NCBI RefSeq assembly: GCF_018613755.1
Contig: NZ_JAGGPP010000036.1
Location: 1 to 63,184, forward strand
DNA length: 63,184 nt
Source of the DNA: Arthrobacter sp. ISL-72
GTDB lineage: Bacteria; Actinomycetota; Actinomycetes; Actinomycetales; Micrococcaceae
Direction of reading: 5' to 3'
Shown: positions 8,557 to 16,890 of the stretch, one piece after another
Numbering within the stretch: position 1 is the stretch's first letter
Layout of the letters: the number at the start of each line of letters is the position of its first letter
Translations under genes and position numbers: made by a program
The notes under the pieces: model-generated
What the model was told of the DNA's origin: nothing
The model's database searches: none
What the model saw: only the letters and a program-made list of their open reading frames with translations

Positions 8557-10053
8557 CTACGAGCGGACGTCTACGAGGGTGCGTCGCAGCGTGCGCGACA
8601 GATCCGCGACGTCCGATACCCAAGATGACAGCCCGGCGGCGCTATCTGCCGCGAGAATCGCCTCCGCGCACGCCGCGGCCTGGTCAGCGAGCCCGGACGA
8701 CGCGTCCGCTTCTCCCACTCCACACATTCCCAGGAACTTTTGAACCAGGGTCTCATTTGAGAACCGGGTCGAATCGGACCAGGGATCGCCAAGCGCGTTG
8801 TCGGCCGTTGCCGCAAATCGGCTTCCGCGGGCAAAAACTTCGACGCCCCCTGGGATGCCGCGCCATTGGCCGGCCCCCATCCACTTTGCGATGTTTGAGG
8901 AGCTGGGCTCAGGTTTGACGGTTACTTTCCCGCGGAAGGCGACCATGCGGGGAGCGGTCATCGCTTCCCGCTCGTACCAGGCCGGGCCTGCTGGAATGCC
9001 GTATGCCATGGCAGCGATCGCGTGGGCATGGCTGAATTCGGCCGTCAGCGGGTCTGCCGGCTGCTGTGCGCGGAAGATCTCTGACAAGGCAAGCGGATTG
9101 GCCCTCACGACGACGCCCTCAATCTCCTCCGGCTTCAGGCCGTGCTCTTCGATCAGACGTGAGAATGCCGTCAGGGGATGATGTATCCACCGGCAGCATG
9201 GCCAAAGCTTGTAGGTGGTATTGAGTATCTGCCAGTCAGAGCCCAGCCGGCTGATCAGGAGATCATCCTCGTGGGTGGGTGATCCATAAAACCGCCAGAA
9301 GGCGTTGTCTCCATCCAGGATGTCCAGGAACCCCGTGCTGCCCAGTTTGCTGAGCAACGTTGCGGAAACGCCGATATCGGCGCACCAGCCAGCATCGGCG
9401 TACTTGTACATCGGTTGGATCCGGGCTTCCGCCCATTTGCGGATAGTGGGCTGGGGCGAGTTCGCCCCTGCCAGCCCGAACGCATGATTGGTCTGCACGG
9501 AATCGAGTCGCGCTGCACTGGCTGCCGCCCCGACCGCAGCCCACGTCACAGTCGCCGGCGGTCCGCCAAGCTCATTCCAGCCCACAACTTCACCGTCCCT
9601 GACCTGGAACGGGGCGCCCATCCAGCTTCCGATTCTGGCGCCGACATCGAACCCCACGGCAATTGCAGTCAAAAGGTCTGTGTCGCTGCCTTCGAATTGT
9701 TCAGTCAGGGCGAGAGCAGAAAACACGGTCGCATTGCCGAAGTGCGTTGAGGTCGGAAACGTATCGTCCGCGTCCAGCACATTGGCCAGGCGCGCGTTGG
9801 CATATACAGCATTGGTTGCGGACGTCTTGATGCCCAGGCCCAGGACCGTCGCGTTGGGACCACCGCCGAGTGACTCAACATGCTGCAGCGCGATCCTTCC
9901 ACTGGGTGTGTTGATGGCGCCCAGCGCACAGCCAATGGTGTCCAGAAGCAGACGCCTGCTTTCTTTCACCACCTCTGTCGGCAGAGCCTCGTAACGGGTA
10001 TTGGCAACGAACTCGGCCAACTGCCGGGTGAGGTTCAATTGAGTCTCAGGCAT
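8557..10053 (-). CDS. MmgE/PrpD family protein
   Basis: 498 residues of the MmgE/PrpD fold (2-methylcitrate dehydratase, iminodisuccinate epimerase and cis-aconitate decarboxylase relatives). Family marks are RRLLLDTIGCALGA near residue 40, NARLANVLDADDTF..THFGNATVFSALAL near 100-120, and GLAGANSPQPTIRKWAEARIQPM near 210. The ATG at 10053 follows a GAAGGGAC ribosome site; the longer ORF to 10308 runs into the MFS gene. The MFS carrier lies directly upstream on the same strand (71-bp gap), so substrate uptake and an isomerase/dehydratase-type step may belong together. The actual reaction cannot be read from the sequence. Confidence 0.85.
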   Translation of the reverse strand: MPETQLNLTRQLAEFVANTRYEALPTEVVKESRRLLLDTIGCALGAINTPSGRIALQHVESLGGGPNATVLGLGIKTSATNAVYANARLANVLDADDTFPTSTHFGNATVFSALALTEQFEGSDTDLLTAIAVGFDVGARIGSWMGAPFQVRDGEVVGWNELGGPPATVTWAAVGAAASAARLDSVQTNHAFGLAGANSPQPTIRKWAEARIQPMYKYADAGWCADIGVSATLLSKLGSTGFLDILDGDNAFWRFYGSPTHEDDLLISRLGSDWQILNTTYKLWPCCRWIHHPLTAFSRLIEEHGLKPEEIEGVVVRANPLALSEIFRAQQPADPLTAEFSHAHAIAAMAYGIPAGPAWYEREAMTAPRMVAFRGKVTVKPEPSSSNIAKWMGAGQWRGIPGGVEVFARGSRFAATADNALGDPWSDSTRFSNETLVQKFLGMCGVGEADASSGLADQAAACAEAILAADSAAGLSSWVSDVADLSRTLRRTLVDVRS

Positions 10054-10124
10054 ATCTTGTCCCTTCCTTCGAAGTCTTTTTGGAGCATTCGTACCGCCGC
10101 GACCCCACTGCAGGGGTTGCAGGG

Positions 10125-11492
10125 CTAACGCAGGGAAGCTGCCTTGGCGTCGTCGAGCTCGTCCTCCAGGGTCTTGTCCCCATCCGTGGAGATCACGGCC
10201 TTTTCGCGGGCGTTCGGCAAGCCGAACACCGCCACGGCGATGCCAATGACCGCGAAAATCGTGACGTAGTAGGCGACGGCCATGGACGAGAACGATGAGG
10301 TAAGCCATGTCGCGACATAAGGGGCACTGCCGCCGAAGACCGCGAAGGCCAACTGATAAGGCAGGGCACTGGCGGTTGCGCGGACATCAACGGGGAACAG
10401 CTCGACGACGGCGAAACCTGCCACCAGGTTCATCGGATACATGATGATGATCCAGCCGGTGATAGCCACGGTTGCACCCACGGGGCCCTGACCGATCAGC
10501 AGGAATGCAGGAATAGCCCAGATCACCAGGGCTGCCGCGTTAAGACCCGCGAAGGTCTTGCGGGAGACCCGGTCCGACCAGCGGCATATTCCCTGAACGG
10601 CGGGGATGCCAAGAAGGAAGCCGATCGCCATGATGCCCAAAGCCGAGGACATATCGTAGCCCTCGAATTTGACCAGCAGGGTCACCATGAAGCCGATAAG
10701 GATGTATCCGCACAGCGACACGAGTGCGACCCACCCGAATAGGACAAGCATCTCCTTCTTGACGGTGCGAAAGGCCTGGACGAGCGGAACGTGCCGCTTA
10801 TCGGACTTTGACACCTCGGCGGCTGCCGCCTTGAAGACATCGGATTCCTGCAGCTTGAGCCGCAGGTAGAGGCCGAGGAGGCCCAACGGGGCCGCAATCA
10901 GGAACGGCACACGCCAACCCCATGCAGTCATTTGTTCCACTGTGGTCATCGACTCCATTAGCAGCGAGAGCAAGATGCCGCTGACCACGCCGCCCATAAC
11001 CGCGACGACCAGCCACGATCCGTTTCGGCCGCGCTGGTTGGCAGCAGACTGCTCGAGGACCAGCACGTAGGAGTTGCTCTGCTCACCACCTGCTGAGAAG
11101 GCCTGGGTCAGGCGGCAAAGAAGCAGCAGGGCCGGGGCTGCTACGCCGACCTGGGCGAAAGTCGGCAGTACGCCGATCAAGGTGGTGGCCAGACTCATGA
11201 GGATGACAGCCAGGATGAGTGCGCGGCGGCGGCCAACGCGGTCGGCGACGTGACCAAACACGATTGCCCCGACCGGGCGCATGACGAAGGCACCGCCGTA
11301 TACGGCAAACGTGGCCAGGAGGGCAGCGACCGGGCTGATGGTCGGGAAGAACAGCTGTGAGATCATGACCGCGAAAAAGCCGTAGAGGCTGAAATCGAAA
11401 AATTCTATAAAGTTGCCGATGGCTCCAGCACGGGTGACTTCCGTGCGCTTGCGCCGTAGTTCCCGGTCCTGCAATGAGATCGTCGTGCTCAA
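10125..11492 (-). CDS. MFS transporter, metabolite:H+ symporter (MHS) type
   Basis: 455 residues, twelve hydrophobic segments. The N-terminal RAGAIGNFIEFFDFSLYGFFA and the loop 2-3 motif GHVADRVGRRRAL are typical of the MHS family (KgtP, ProP, ShiA relatives), which import carboxylates or zwitterions with protons. The chosen start is a TTG at 11492, seven bases after GGAGG; there is no ATG at the start of family homology. It heads a probable operon with the PrpD-type and YdcZ-type genes. Two GGTnnnACC sites lie upstream (11614-11624, 11761-11769). It is clearly related to the second MHS carrier at 13089-14459, on the opposite strand. Confidence 0.88.
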   Translation of the reverse strand: MSTTISLQDRELRRKRTEVTRAGAIGNFIEFFDFSLYGFFAVMISQLFFPTISPVAALLATFAVYGGAFVMRPVGAIVFGHVADRVGRRRALILAVILMSLATTLIGVLPTFAQVGVAAPALLLLCRLTQAFSAGGEQSNSYVLVLEQSAANQRGRNGSWLVVAVMGGVVSGILLSLLMESMTTVEQMTAWGWRVPFLIAAPLGLLGLYLRLKLQESDVFKAAAAEVSKSDKRHVPLVQAFRTVKKEMLVLFGWVALVSLCGYILIGFMVTLLVKFEGYDMSSALGIMAIGFLLGIPAVQGICRWSDRVSRKTFAGLNAAALVIWAIPAFLLIGQGPVGATVAITGWIIIMYPMNLVAGFAVVELFPVDVRATASALPYQLAFAVFGGSAPYVATWLTSSFSSMAVAYYVTIFAVIGIAVAVFGLPNAREKAVISTDGDKTLEDELDDAKAASLR

Positions 11493-11943
11493 CGTGCCTC
11501 CAAAATGAGGGGCTCCGAGTGCCGGTAGACAGGAGAAACCTGGTGGCACCTTTGCCGGGCGATGAATCAGTCAGGTGGGCTCAGGAAAAGCGAGCAACAC
11601 CCATTCGACTCATTGGTAGAACCATTACGCTACGACCACCATCATGTGATGTCAAGCACAAAAGGTTCCGCACCGCGTCGGCCCTCCGGCTGGGTGCGCC
11701 ACAAGCCGCCAACCTCTCGCTTAAGCCGCCCTCCTGCAGCGTAAAGACCTTACTACTAGCGGTCTTACCAATTGACCAATGAGCCAAATCCGCCTACTCT
11801 TGAACGATAATTTGGACGCTGCGACGGAGGGACGGATTCTTCAGACGCAGCGGAAGCCGGACCGGCCGATACGCAGCGCGGACGGCAGCTGCCCCTAACC
11901 GGCTCCGTTCCTTCACCAACCCACACGAGAGGAACAGACGACG
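11493..11943. promoter_or_regulatory. Divergent control region with two GGTnnnACC sites
   Basis: This 451-base gap separates the minus-strand MFS operon from the plus-strand cytochrome b gene. It contains TGGTAGAACCA at 11614-11624, flanked by A/T, and GGTCTTACC at 11761-11769. The second also forms the right arm of an AAGACC/GGTCTT inverted repeat with 11745-11750. Both match the candidate FadR/GntR-type operator found before most promoters of the island. Confidence 0.5.
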
Positions 11944-12876
11944 ATGTCGACGCTCGCCCCGAAGAAACCTGCCCAAAAGAACAAATGGCTGAGGTTCTCA
12001 GCGACGGCCGTGGGTGCGATTTCAGCCCTCGGAATTTTGGTTCTCCTGGCCCGCTGGCTCATGGCTGAGCCGGCGGTCCAAGGGTTCGTGGCCGAATATC
12101 CGGGGAACGGCACCCTCCCGCGAGACACTCCCGAGGGCTTGCCGGCGTGGCTCAACTGGCAGCACTTTTTCAATGCCTTTTTCATCGTTCTGATCATTCG
12201 GACCGGCTGGCAGGTGCGGACCTCGACAAGACCGTCCGGCCAGTGGACCCGAAATAATTCAGGCTTCCTAAGGACCAAGCGCCCCCCGAAGAAGATCAGC
12301 CTGGATCTGTGGCTACACCTGACCCTCGACACCCTGTGGGTACTCAACGGCGCAATCTACATCGTGCTGCTCTTCGCTACCGGCCACTGGATGCGGATTC
12401 TGCCCACATCCCTGGACGTCTTTCCGAACGCCCTGTCTGCACTTTTGCAGTACGCCGCATTTGACTGGCCGCTCGAAAATGGCTGGATCCATTACAACGC
12501 CCTCCAGCTGCTCAGCTACTTCGCAACAGTCTTCATCGCAGCCCCGCTTGCCATCATTTCGGGGCTTCGGATGTCCGGAGCCTGGCCGCAATCCGCCGCG
12601 CGAATCAACAAGGTGTACCCGGTCGAGCTGGCCCGTAGGATCCATGTTCCCGTCATGGTCTACTTCGTGCTGTTCACGGTTGTTCACGTAACACTTGTCT
12701 TCGTGACCGGCGCCCTGCAAAACCTAAATCACATGTTCGCTGCCCGGGACGACGACGGCCTGCTCGGCTTCGGCCTCTTCGCCCTGGCCCTCCTCGCGAT
12801 TATCGGCAGCTGGTTTCTGGCGCGTCCGCTCTTCCTTCGTCCCATCGCCTCGCTGATGGGCAAGGTCAGCCGCTAA
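11944..12876 (+). CDS. Cytochrome b/b6-domain membrane protein
   Basis: 310 residues with about five or six membrane segments and His residues placed as in di-haem membrane anchors: H in LNWQHFFNAFF, H in LDLWLHLTLDTLW, H in GWIHYNALQLLSYF, and two in RRIHVPVMVYFVLFTVVHV. Such proteins normally anchor molybdopterin oxidoreductases or hydrogenases and pass electrons to or from quinone. No such partner enzyme lies in the window. The ATG at 11944 follows GAGAGGA. It has its own promoter region, shared with the divergent MFS gene, and a second control region downstream before 13089. Its role in the island is unknown. Confidence 0.8.
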   Translation: MSTLAPKKPAQKNKWLRFSATAVGAISALGILVLLARWLMAEPAVQGFVAEYPGNGTLPRDTPEGLPAWLNWQHFFNAFFIVLIIRTGWQVRTSTRPSGQWTRNNSGFLRTKRPPKKISLDLWLHLTLDTLWVLNGAIYIVLLFATGHWMRILPTSLDVFPNALSALLQYAAFDWPLENGWIHYNALQLLSYFATVFIAAPLAIISGLRMSGAWPQSAARINKVYPVELARRIHVPVMVYFVLFTVVHVTLVFVTGALQNLNHMFAARDDDGLLGFGLFALALLAIIGSWFLARPLFLRPIASLMGKVSR

Positions 12877-12945
12877 ATCCGTGTCAGTCAGAAGTTGGCT
12901 CAATGTCATTGACATCACGGCCACTAATTGCTCAAATAGCATAAA

Positions 12946-12954
12946 GGTCTTACC
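12946..12954. promoter_or_regulatory. GGTnnnACC operator candidate before the second MHS gene
   Basis: GGTCTTACC preceded by CATAAA, which could be a -10 element, and followed by AATAGA. It is the reverse complement of the GGTAAGACC site upstream of the ABC transporter. Confidence 0.45.
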
Positions 12955-13048
12955 AATAGAAATAAGAAGCAGTTCACTTGGTATCGGGCAAAGACGCCCC
13001 TATACCGATCGATCCGCTTCCGCTACACCGGCAGCTTGACGGAGCCGG

Positions 13049-13061
13049 CCCCCCCCCCCCC
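13049..13061 (+). repeat. Poly-C tract of 13 in the leader of the MHS gene
   Basis: An uninterrupted run of 13 C lies 27 bases upstream of the ATG at 13089, in the presumed mRNA leader. Homopolymers of this length are prone to slippage in replication and also to sequencing error. Confidence 0.8.
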
Positions 13062-13088
13062 TTCCAACACGACCCGAGGGAAAACACT

Positions 13089-14459
13089 ATGGCAACCACC
13101 CATTCTCCGGCAGTTTCCGAGAATGCCCGCATGCGCAAAGTACGCAGAGCCGGCGCAATCGGAAACTTCATTGAGTACTTTGACAACGCGCTCTATGCCT
13201 ACTTTGCCGTGACGATCGCCAAGCTGTTCTTCCCCACTGTGGACCCGGTTGTCGGACTCCTTTCCACGTTCGCGGTCTTCGGCCTCGCATTCTTCATCCG
13301 CCCGGTCGGTGGGATTGTCTTCGGGCACATCGGCGACCGTTTCGGGCGCAAACGCCAACTAATCCTCGCCCTCCTGCTGATGAGCATCGCCACCACCATC
13401 CTGGGCCTGCTTCCCACCTATGACACGGTGGGAATCCTCGCCCCGATCCTCCTGATCGCTTGCCGCCTGCTTCAGGGCTTCTCCGTAGGAGGCGAATCCA
13501 CCGGCGCTTTTGTTCTCGTGGTGGAGCATTCCAAAGCCCAAAACCGCGGGCACAACACGGCTCCTCTGATCGTGGCCTCAATTGCCGGCGCCGCCTGTGC
13601 AGCGCTCACGGCAATGATCACCACCTCGATGCTTTCACCAGAAGCCCTGATCAGCTGGGGCTGGCGTCTGCCATTCTTCATCGCTGTGCCGCTCGGAATT
13701 GTCGGACTCTACCTTCGCCTGCACATTGACGAGTCGGATGCGTTCAAGGACGCCGCCAAGGAATCCGCCGTGATCAATAGTGCGGCTGGCCACCGGCACT
13801 CGCCATTGGTGCAGGCCTTCCGCACCGTACCGAAAGAACTGTTCATCCTGTTTAGCTGGGTAGCCCTCCAGGCGGTGGCCGGATACCTGACAGTCGGCTA
13901 CATGGTCTCCCACCTGGTCCAGTTTGAAGGCTTCCAGATGTCAACGGCGCTGGGGATCCTGGTCGTCGGCATGGTCATCGCCATGATTGCCTGCACCTTG
14001 CTGGGACGGCTTATGGACAAGATGACACGCAAGAACTTCGCCACTCTCATGTCGACGGGCCTCGCGGTTTGGGTACTCCCGGCCTTCATTCTCATGTCCT
14101 GGGGCGCAGTGCCGGCTGCAATCGGCCTCGGAGTCTTTGCATCCTTGATGTACTCAACGATGATTGTCTCCGGCGTTGCTATCGTTGAACTTTTCCCGGT
14201 GGATGTCCGTGCCAGCGCCAGCGGCTTCGCCTACTCGGTGGCATTCTCCGTCTTCGGCGGAACTGTGCCGTTCATTGCGACCTGGATGTCCGCCAGCTTC
14301 GGTGCAACGGCGCCGGCCTACTACGTGATGGTTTTTGCCGTCGCGGGAATCTTCGTTGCGAGGTTCGGTCTTCCCAATGCCCGTGAAATGGATGTCATCG
14401 CGGATCCGATCAAGTTAGGAAGTCCAGGAGCGGAACTCCCTGTCCGCGCCCAGCAATAG
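13089..14459 (+). CDS. MFS transporter, metabolite:H+ symporter (MHS) type
   Basis: 456 residues, twelve hydrophobic segments, with RAGAIGNFIEYFDNALYAYFA at the N terminus and GHIGDRFGRKRQL between segments 2 and 3, as in the carrier at 10125-11492. The C-terminal halves also share VVELFPVDVRA, with an ASA/TAS block after it. The substrate is probably an organic acid, by family. The ATG at 13089 follows GAGGG; upstream in-frame sequence includes the poly-C run and is not protein-like. A GGTnnnACC site lies in the promoter region and the IclR gene follows on the same strand 128 bases later. Confidence 0.88.
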   Translation: MATTHSPAVSENARMRKVRRAGAIGNFIEYFDNALYAYFAVTIAKLFFPTVDPVVGLLSTFAVFGLAFFIRPVGGIVFGHIGDRFGRKRQLILALLLMSIATTILGLLPTYDTVGILAPILLIACRLLQGFSVGGESTGAFVLVVEHSKAQNRGHNTAPLIVASIAGAACAALTAMITTSMLSPEALISWGWRLPFFIAVPLGIVGLYLRLHIDESDAFKDAAKESAVINSAAGHRHSPLVQAFRTVPKELFILFSWVALQAVAGYLTVGYMVSHLVQFEGFQMSTALGILVVGMVIAMIACTLLGRLMDKMTRKNFATLMSTGLAVWVLPAFILMSWGAVPAAIGLGVFASLMYSTMIVSGVAIVELFPVDVRASASGFAYSVAFSVFGGTVPFIATWMSASFGATAPAYYVMVFAVAGIFVARFGLPNAREMDVIADPIKLGSPGAELPVRAQQ

Positions 14460-14525
14460 ACTAATCCTTAGGCAAGAGTCCAACTGGGTTCGACTGCCTT
14501 TCCAGACCAAAACCCCATAGAATTC

Positions 14526-14569
14526 AAGGAATCCGTACGCACATCGATGATGTTGCGTGCGGATTCCTT
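14526..14569. promoter_or_regulatory. Long palindrome before the iclR-type gene
   Basis: AAGGAATCCGTACGCA is mirrored by TGCGTGCGGATTCCTT around a 10- to 12-base centre. It sits 18 bases upstream of the IclR-type start and 66 after the MFS stop. It could be the autoregulatory operator of the IclR protein or a terminator; there is no U tract. Confidence 0.45.
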
Positions 14570-14587
14570 CGAACGACAGGCACAGGC

Positions 14588-15355
14588 GTGACCGCTCCAT
14601 CCCCCGGCGAATCAGTTATCACGAAGGTAGCGCGAATCTTGGCCTCCTTCGACCGCCAGCAGCGCTCACTGCCCTTGACCGCGCTGGCTGACCGGGCAGG
14701 GCTCCCGGTGCCCACCACGTACCGCCTCGTGTCGGAACTTGTTCGCCACGGGCTACTGGAGCGCGATGAGTCCAAGCAAATACGTATCGGCCTGCGCCTT
14801 TGGGAGCTCTCCACCCGCGGCAGTGACGCCCTCTCGCTTCGGGATACCGCCCTCCCCTATATGGAGGATCTCTTCGAGAGCCTGGGCAGGCTGACTACCC
14901 TCTCGGTGCTCGAGGGCCACACCATCCTCTACCTGGAGCGGCTCACACCGGAAGGCTTGGACCTCAACCGTGCACTGGTAGCCCAGCGGCACCCGATTCA
15001 CGCCGCCTCCTCCGGGCTGGTTCTTCTTGCTTTTGCGCCGGCTGCATTCCAGGAGCAGTTTCTTTCCAAGCCGCTTGCCCGATACACGCCGGACACCGTC
15101 ACAGACCCGGAAACCATTCGCAAGATGCTGGCCGATATCCGGCAGAAAAGAGCCTGTATTGCGCCCGGCATCGGCACACCAGGATGGACCGGGATGGCGG
15201 TTCCCGTCTTTGGCACCGGCAACCGGGTGGTGGCCGCCCTCAGCGTTGTTTATGCCCTCGGGACCGAGCGCGCGGCCGAGGCTATTCCTGCCATGCAAGC
15301 CGCTTCCTTTGGCATCTCAATGGCCCTGGGCGCCCAACCCCCGCGGCGGAACTGA
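14588..15355 (+). CDS. IclR-family transcriptional regulator
   Basis: 255 residues. The N-terminal winged helix covers about residues 8-70 (ITKVARILASFDRQQRSL, LTALADRAGLPVPTTYRLVSELVRHGLLER). The C-terminal ligand-binding domain has family marks YMEDLFESLGRLTTLSVLEG, HAASSGLVLLAFAP and the late block IAPGIGTPGWTGMAVPVFGTGNRVVAALSVV. The start is GTG at 14588. It lies 103 bases upstream of the P450 and is transcribed in the same direction. IclR proteins commonly control aromatic or terpene acid catabolism; here the palindrome repeated at 15374 and 25669 is a reasonable target. A MarR protein at 23319 is the other candidate regulator. Confidence 0.9.
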   Translation: MTAPSPGESVITKVARILASFDRQQRSLPLTALADRAGLPVPTTYRLVSELVRHGLLERDESKQIRIGLRLWELSTRGSDALSLRDTALPYMEDLFESLGRLTTLSVLEGHTILYLERLTPEGLDLNRALVAQRHPIHAASSGLVLLAFAPAAFQEQFLSKPLARYTPDTVTDPETIRKMLADIRQKRACIAPGIGTPGWTGMAVPVFGTGNRVVAALSVVYALGTERAAEAIPAMQAASFGISMALGAQPPRRN

Positions 15356-15373
15356 GGCGCTTACTCTGGCCGT

Positions 15374-15388
15374 TTTCACTCAGTGAAA
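15374..15388. promoter_or_regulatory. TTTCACTCAGTGAAA palindrome before the P450
   Basis: A perfect 15-base palindrome, shared with 25669-25687 (19 perfect bases there) upstream of the ferredoxin reductase. I found it at no other gene start in the window. Confidence 0.55.
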
Positions 15389-15458
15389 GTTTGCCTGGTG
15401 TTGGGAGTCACACATGGCACGGTGGAACTACCAAACCGCTATCACTGAAAGGACAAGG

Positions 15459-16754
15459 ATGTCCGCCAACGCTGAACTAGCAAACCCTGCTGCCGAGGTC
15501 CCGGGAGCATCATCTATTCCGGGCACCGAGCTCCCGTACTCCCATGAAATCGCCTGGCCCGAAGGCCTGGCGCCGTGGACTGTTATCGATGAGACGGGCA
15601 CCCAGGGAGAGCCCTACGCCCACTTCAAGTGGATGCGCGAGCACCACCCGGTACTCCGGGTCCATCATCCTGATGAGGACGTCTATTTCATCGCGCGGTA
15701 TCAGGATGTCCGTAAGGGCATGCGCACTCCCAAGATCTTCCTAAGCCAGGTCAACGACGTTCCGCCGTTCGCATTCCCCACCCTGCTGGACGGTCAAGCT
15801 CACATCAAGCTGCGAAAGGTCATCGCTTCTGCCTTCATTCCGAAGGCGATCGCTCTGGTTACTGACCGCGTCCGCGAAGTGGCTGAAGAACGCGTCAACG
15901 CACTCGTGAACTTAGGCAGTGCAGAGGTGGTCAGGGACGTATCCCGCCCCCTTACCATGGCCACTATCAGTGGGATTCTCGGGGTTCCTGTCGAGGACCT
16001 GAATAAGGTTCATCTGCTCTCAGACTCCATGTTCGTCTACTTCGCCCGCCTGTCCCGCATGGCGCCGGGCACCGATGATGACGAAAACTACACCATGGAG
16101 TTCTTCGAGTACCTCCGGCAGACCCTCCATCGTCTCTACGATGAGAAAAGTGAGACTGTTGCCGGGCATATTGCCCGTTCATGGAAGGACGAGGGGCTCC
16201 TGACGGAGCAGGAGGCCATCGAGCTGTGCGCCTTCGTCTTCGTGGCGGGGTTCGAGACCACCGAACGGCTGATCGCCGGCGGGTTCCGCGAACTGCGGGC
16301 AAACCCTGCCCTGCTGCGCCGCCTCCGGGAAAATCCCGAGGAGGATGGTGCAAAGTTCATCGAGGAACTGGTCCGCTTTCGGGGGCCGGTGCACAAGGCC
16401 CCCCGCCGGACAAAGGAGGACTTCGAATTCTCCGGTGTGACCATTCCGAAGGGTTCCATCGTCCGGCTGCTGCTGGCGTCGGCAAACCGCGATGAGGCCC
16501 AATGGGACCACGCGGATGAGTTCGACATCGACCGCGAGACCGATGGCCACTTCGGCTTTGGGCATGGTGTTCATGCCTGCCTCGGCGCACCGCTTGCCCG
16601 GCTGGAGAGCACAATCCTCTTCCAGGTACTTGCCGAACAGGTGGAGAAGGTGGACTTCGATCCGGAGAAGGATCTGACCCTCCTCAAAGGCAATAGCCTC
16701 ACCAACGGCGTGGACAGCCTCCGCGTCACCATCACGGCGCGACAGGGCGGGTAG
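15459..16754 (+). CDS. Bacterial class I cytochrome P450
   Basis: 431 residues, soluble. The I-helix oxygen-activating motif is AGFETT (263-268), the K-helix ExxR is E303/R306, and the haem-binding loop FGFGHGVHACLG has the thiolate Cys at about 374. Length and motifs match soluble bacterial P450s that take electrons from a ferredoxin and ferredoxin reductase; both are coded at 24001-25591 under a matching palindrome. It would hydroxylate or dealkylate the growth substrate, an NADH- and O2-dependent first step. The ATG at 15459, eight bases after GAAAGGA, was preferred to the ATG at 15414, which lies close to the palindrome. The substrate is unknown. Confidence 0.93.
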   Translation: MSANAELANPAAEVPGASSIPGTELPYSHEIAWPEGLAPWTVIDETGTQGEPYAHFKWMREHHPVLRVHHPDEDVYFIARYQDVRKGMRTPKIFLSQVNDVPPFAFPTLLDGQAHIKLRKVIASAFIPKAIALVTDRVREVAEERVNALVNLGSAEVVRDVSRPLTMATISGILGVPVEDLNKVHLLSDSMFVYFARLSRMAPGTDDDENYTMEFFEYLRQTLHRLYDEKSETVAGHIARSWKDEGLLTEQEAIELCAFVFVAGFETTERLIAGGFRELRANPALLRRLRENPEEDGAKFIEELVRFRGPVHKAPRRTKEDFEFSGVTIPKGSIVRLLLASANRDEAQWDHADEFDIDRETDGHFGFGHGVHACLGAPLARLESTILFQVLAEQVEKVDFDPEKDLTLLKGNSLTNGVDSLRVTITARQGG

Positions 16755-16773
16755 CCCCCAGCAACAAACCGAA

Positions 16774-16869
16774 GGCCGGCAGGAGCTCCTGCCGGCCTCC
16801 GGCGTTTAAGGCCCGTTATGCACGCAGAAAGGGTGCCGATCCTCCTGCGAGGATCGGCACCCTTTCTGC
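16774..16869. terminator. Two stem-loops between converging P450 and aldehyde dehydrogenase genes
   Basis: GGCCGGCAGGAG pairs with CTCCTGCCGGCC at 16774-16797. A second, 19-bp stem (GCAGAAAGGGTGCCGATCC with its complement) spans 16824-16869. Both are perfect and probably end transcription from the two sides. Confidence 0.75.
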
Positions 16870-16890
16870 AAATTGCAGTGAACCAAAGGA

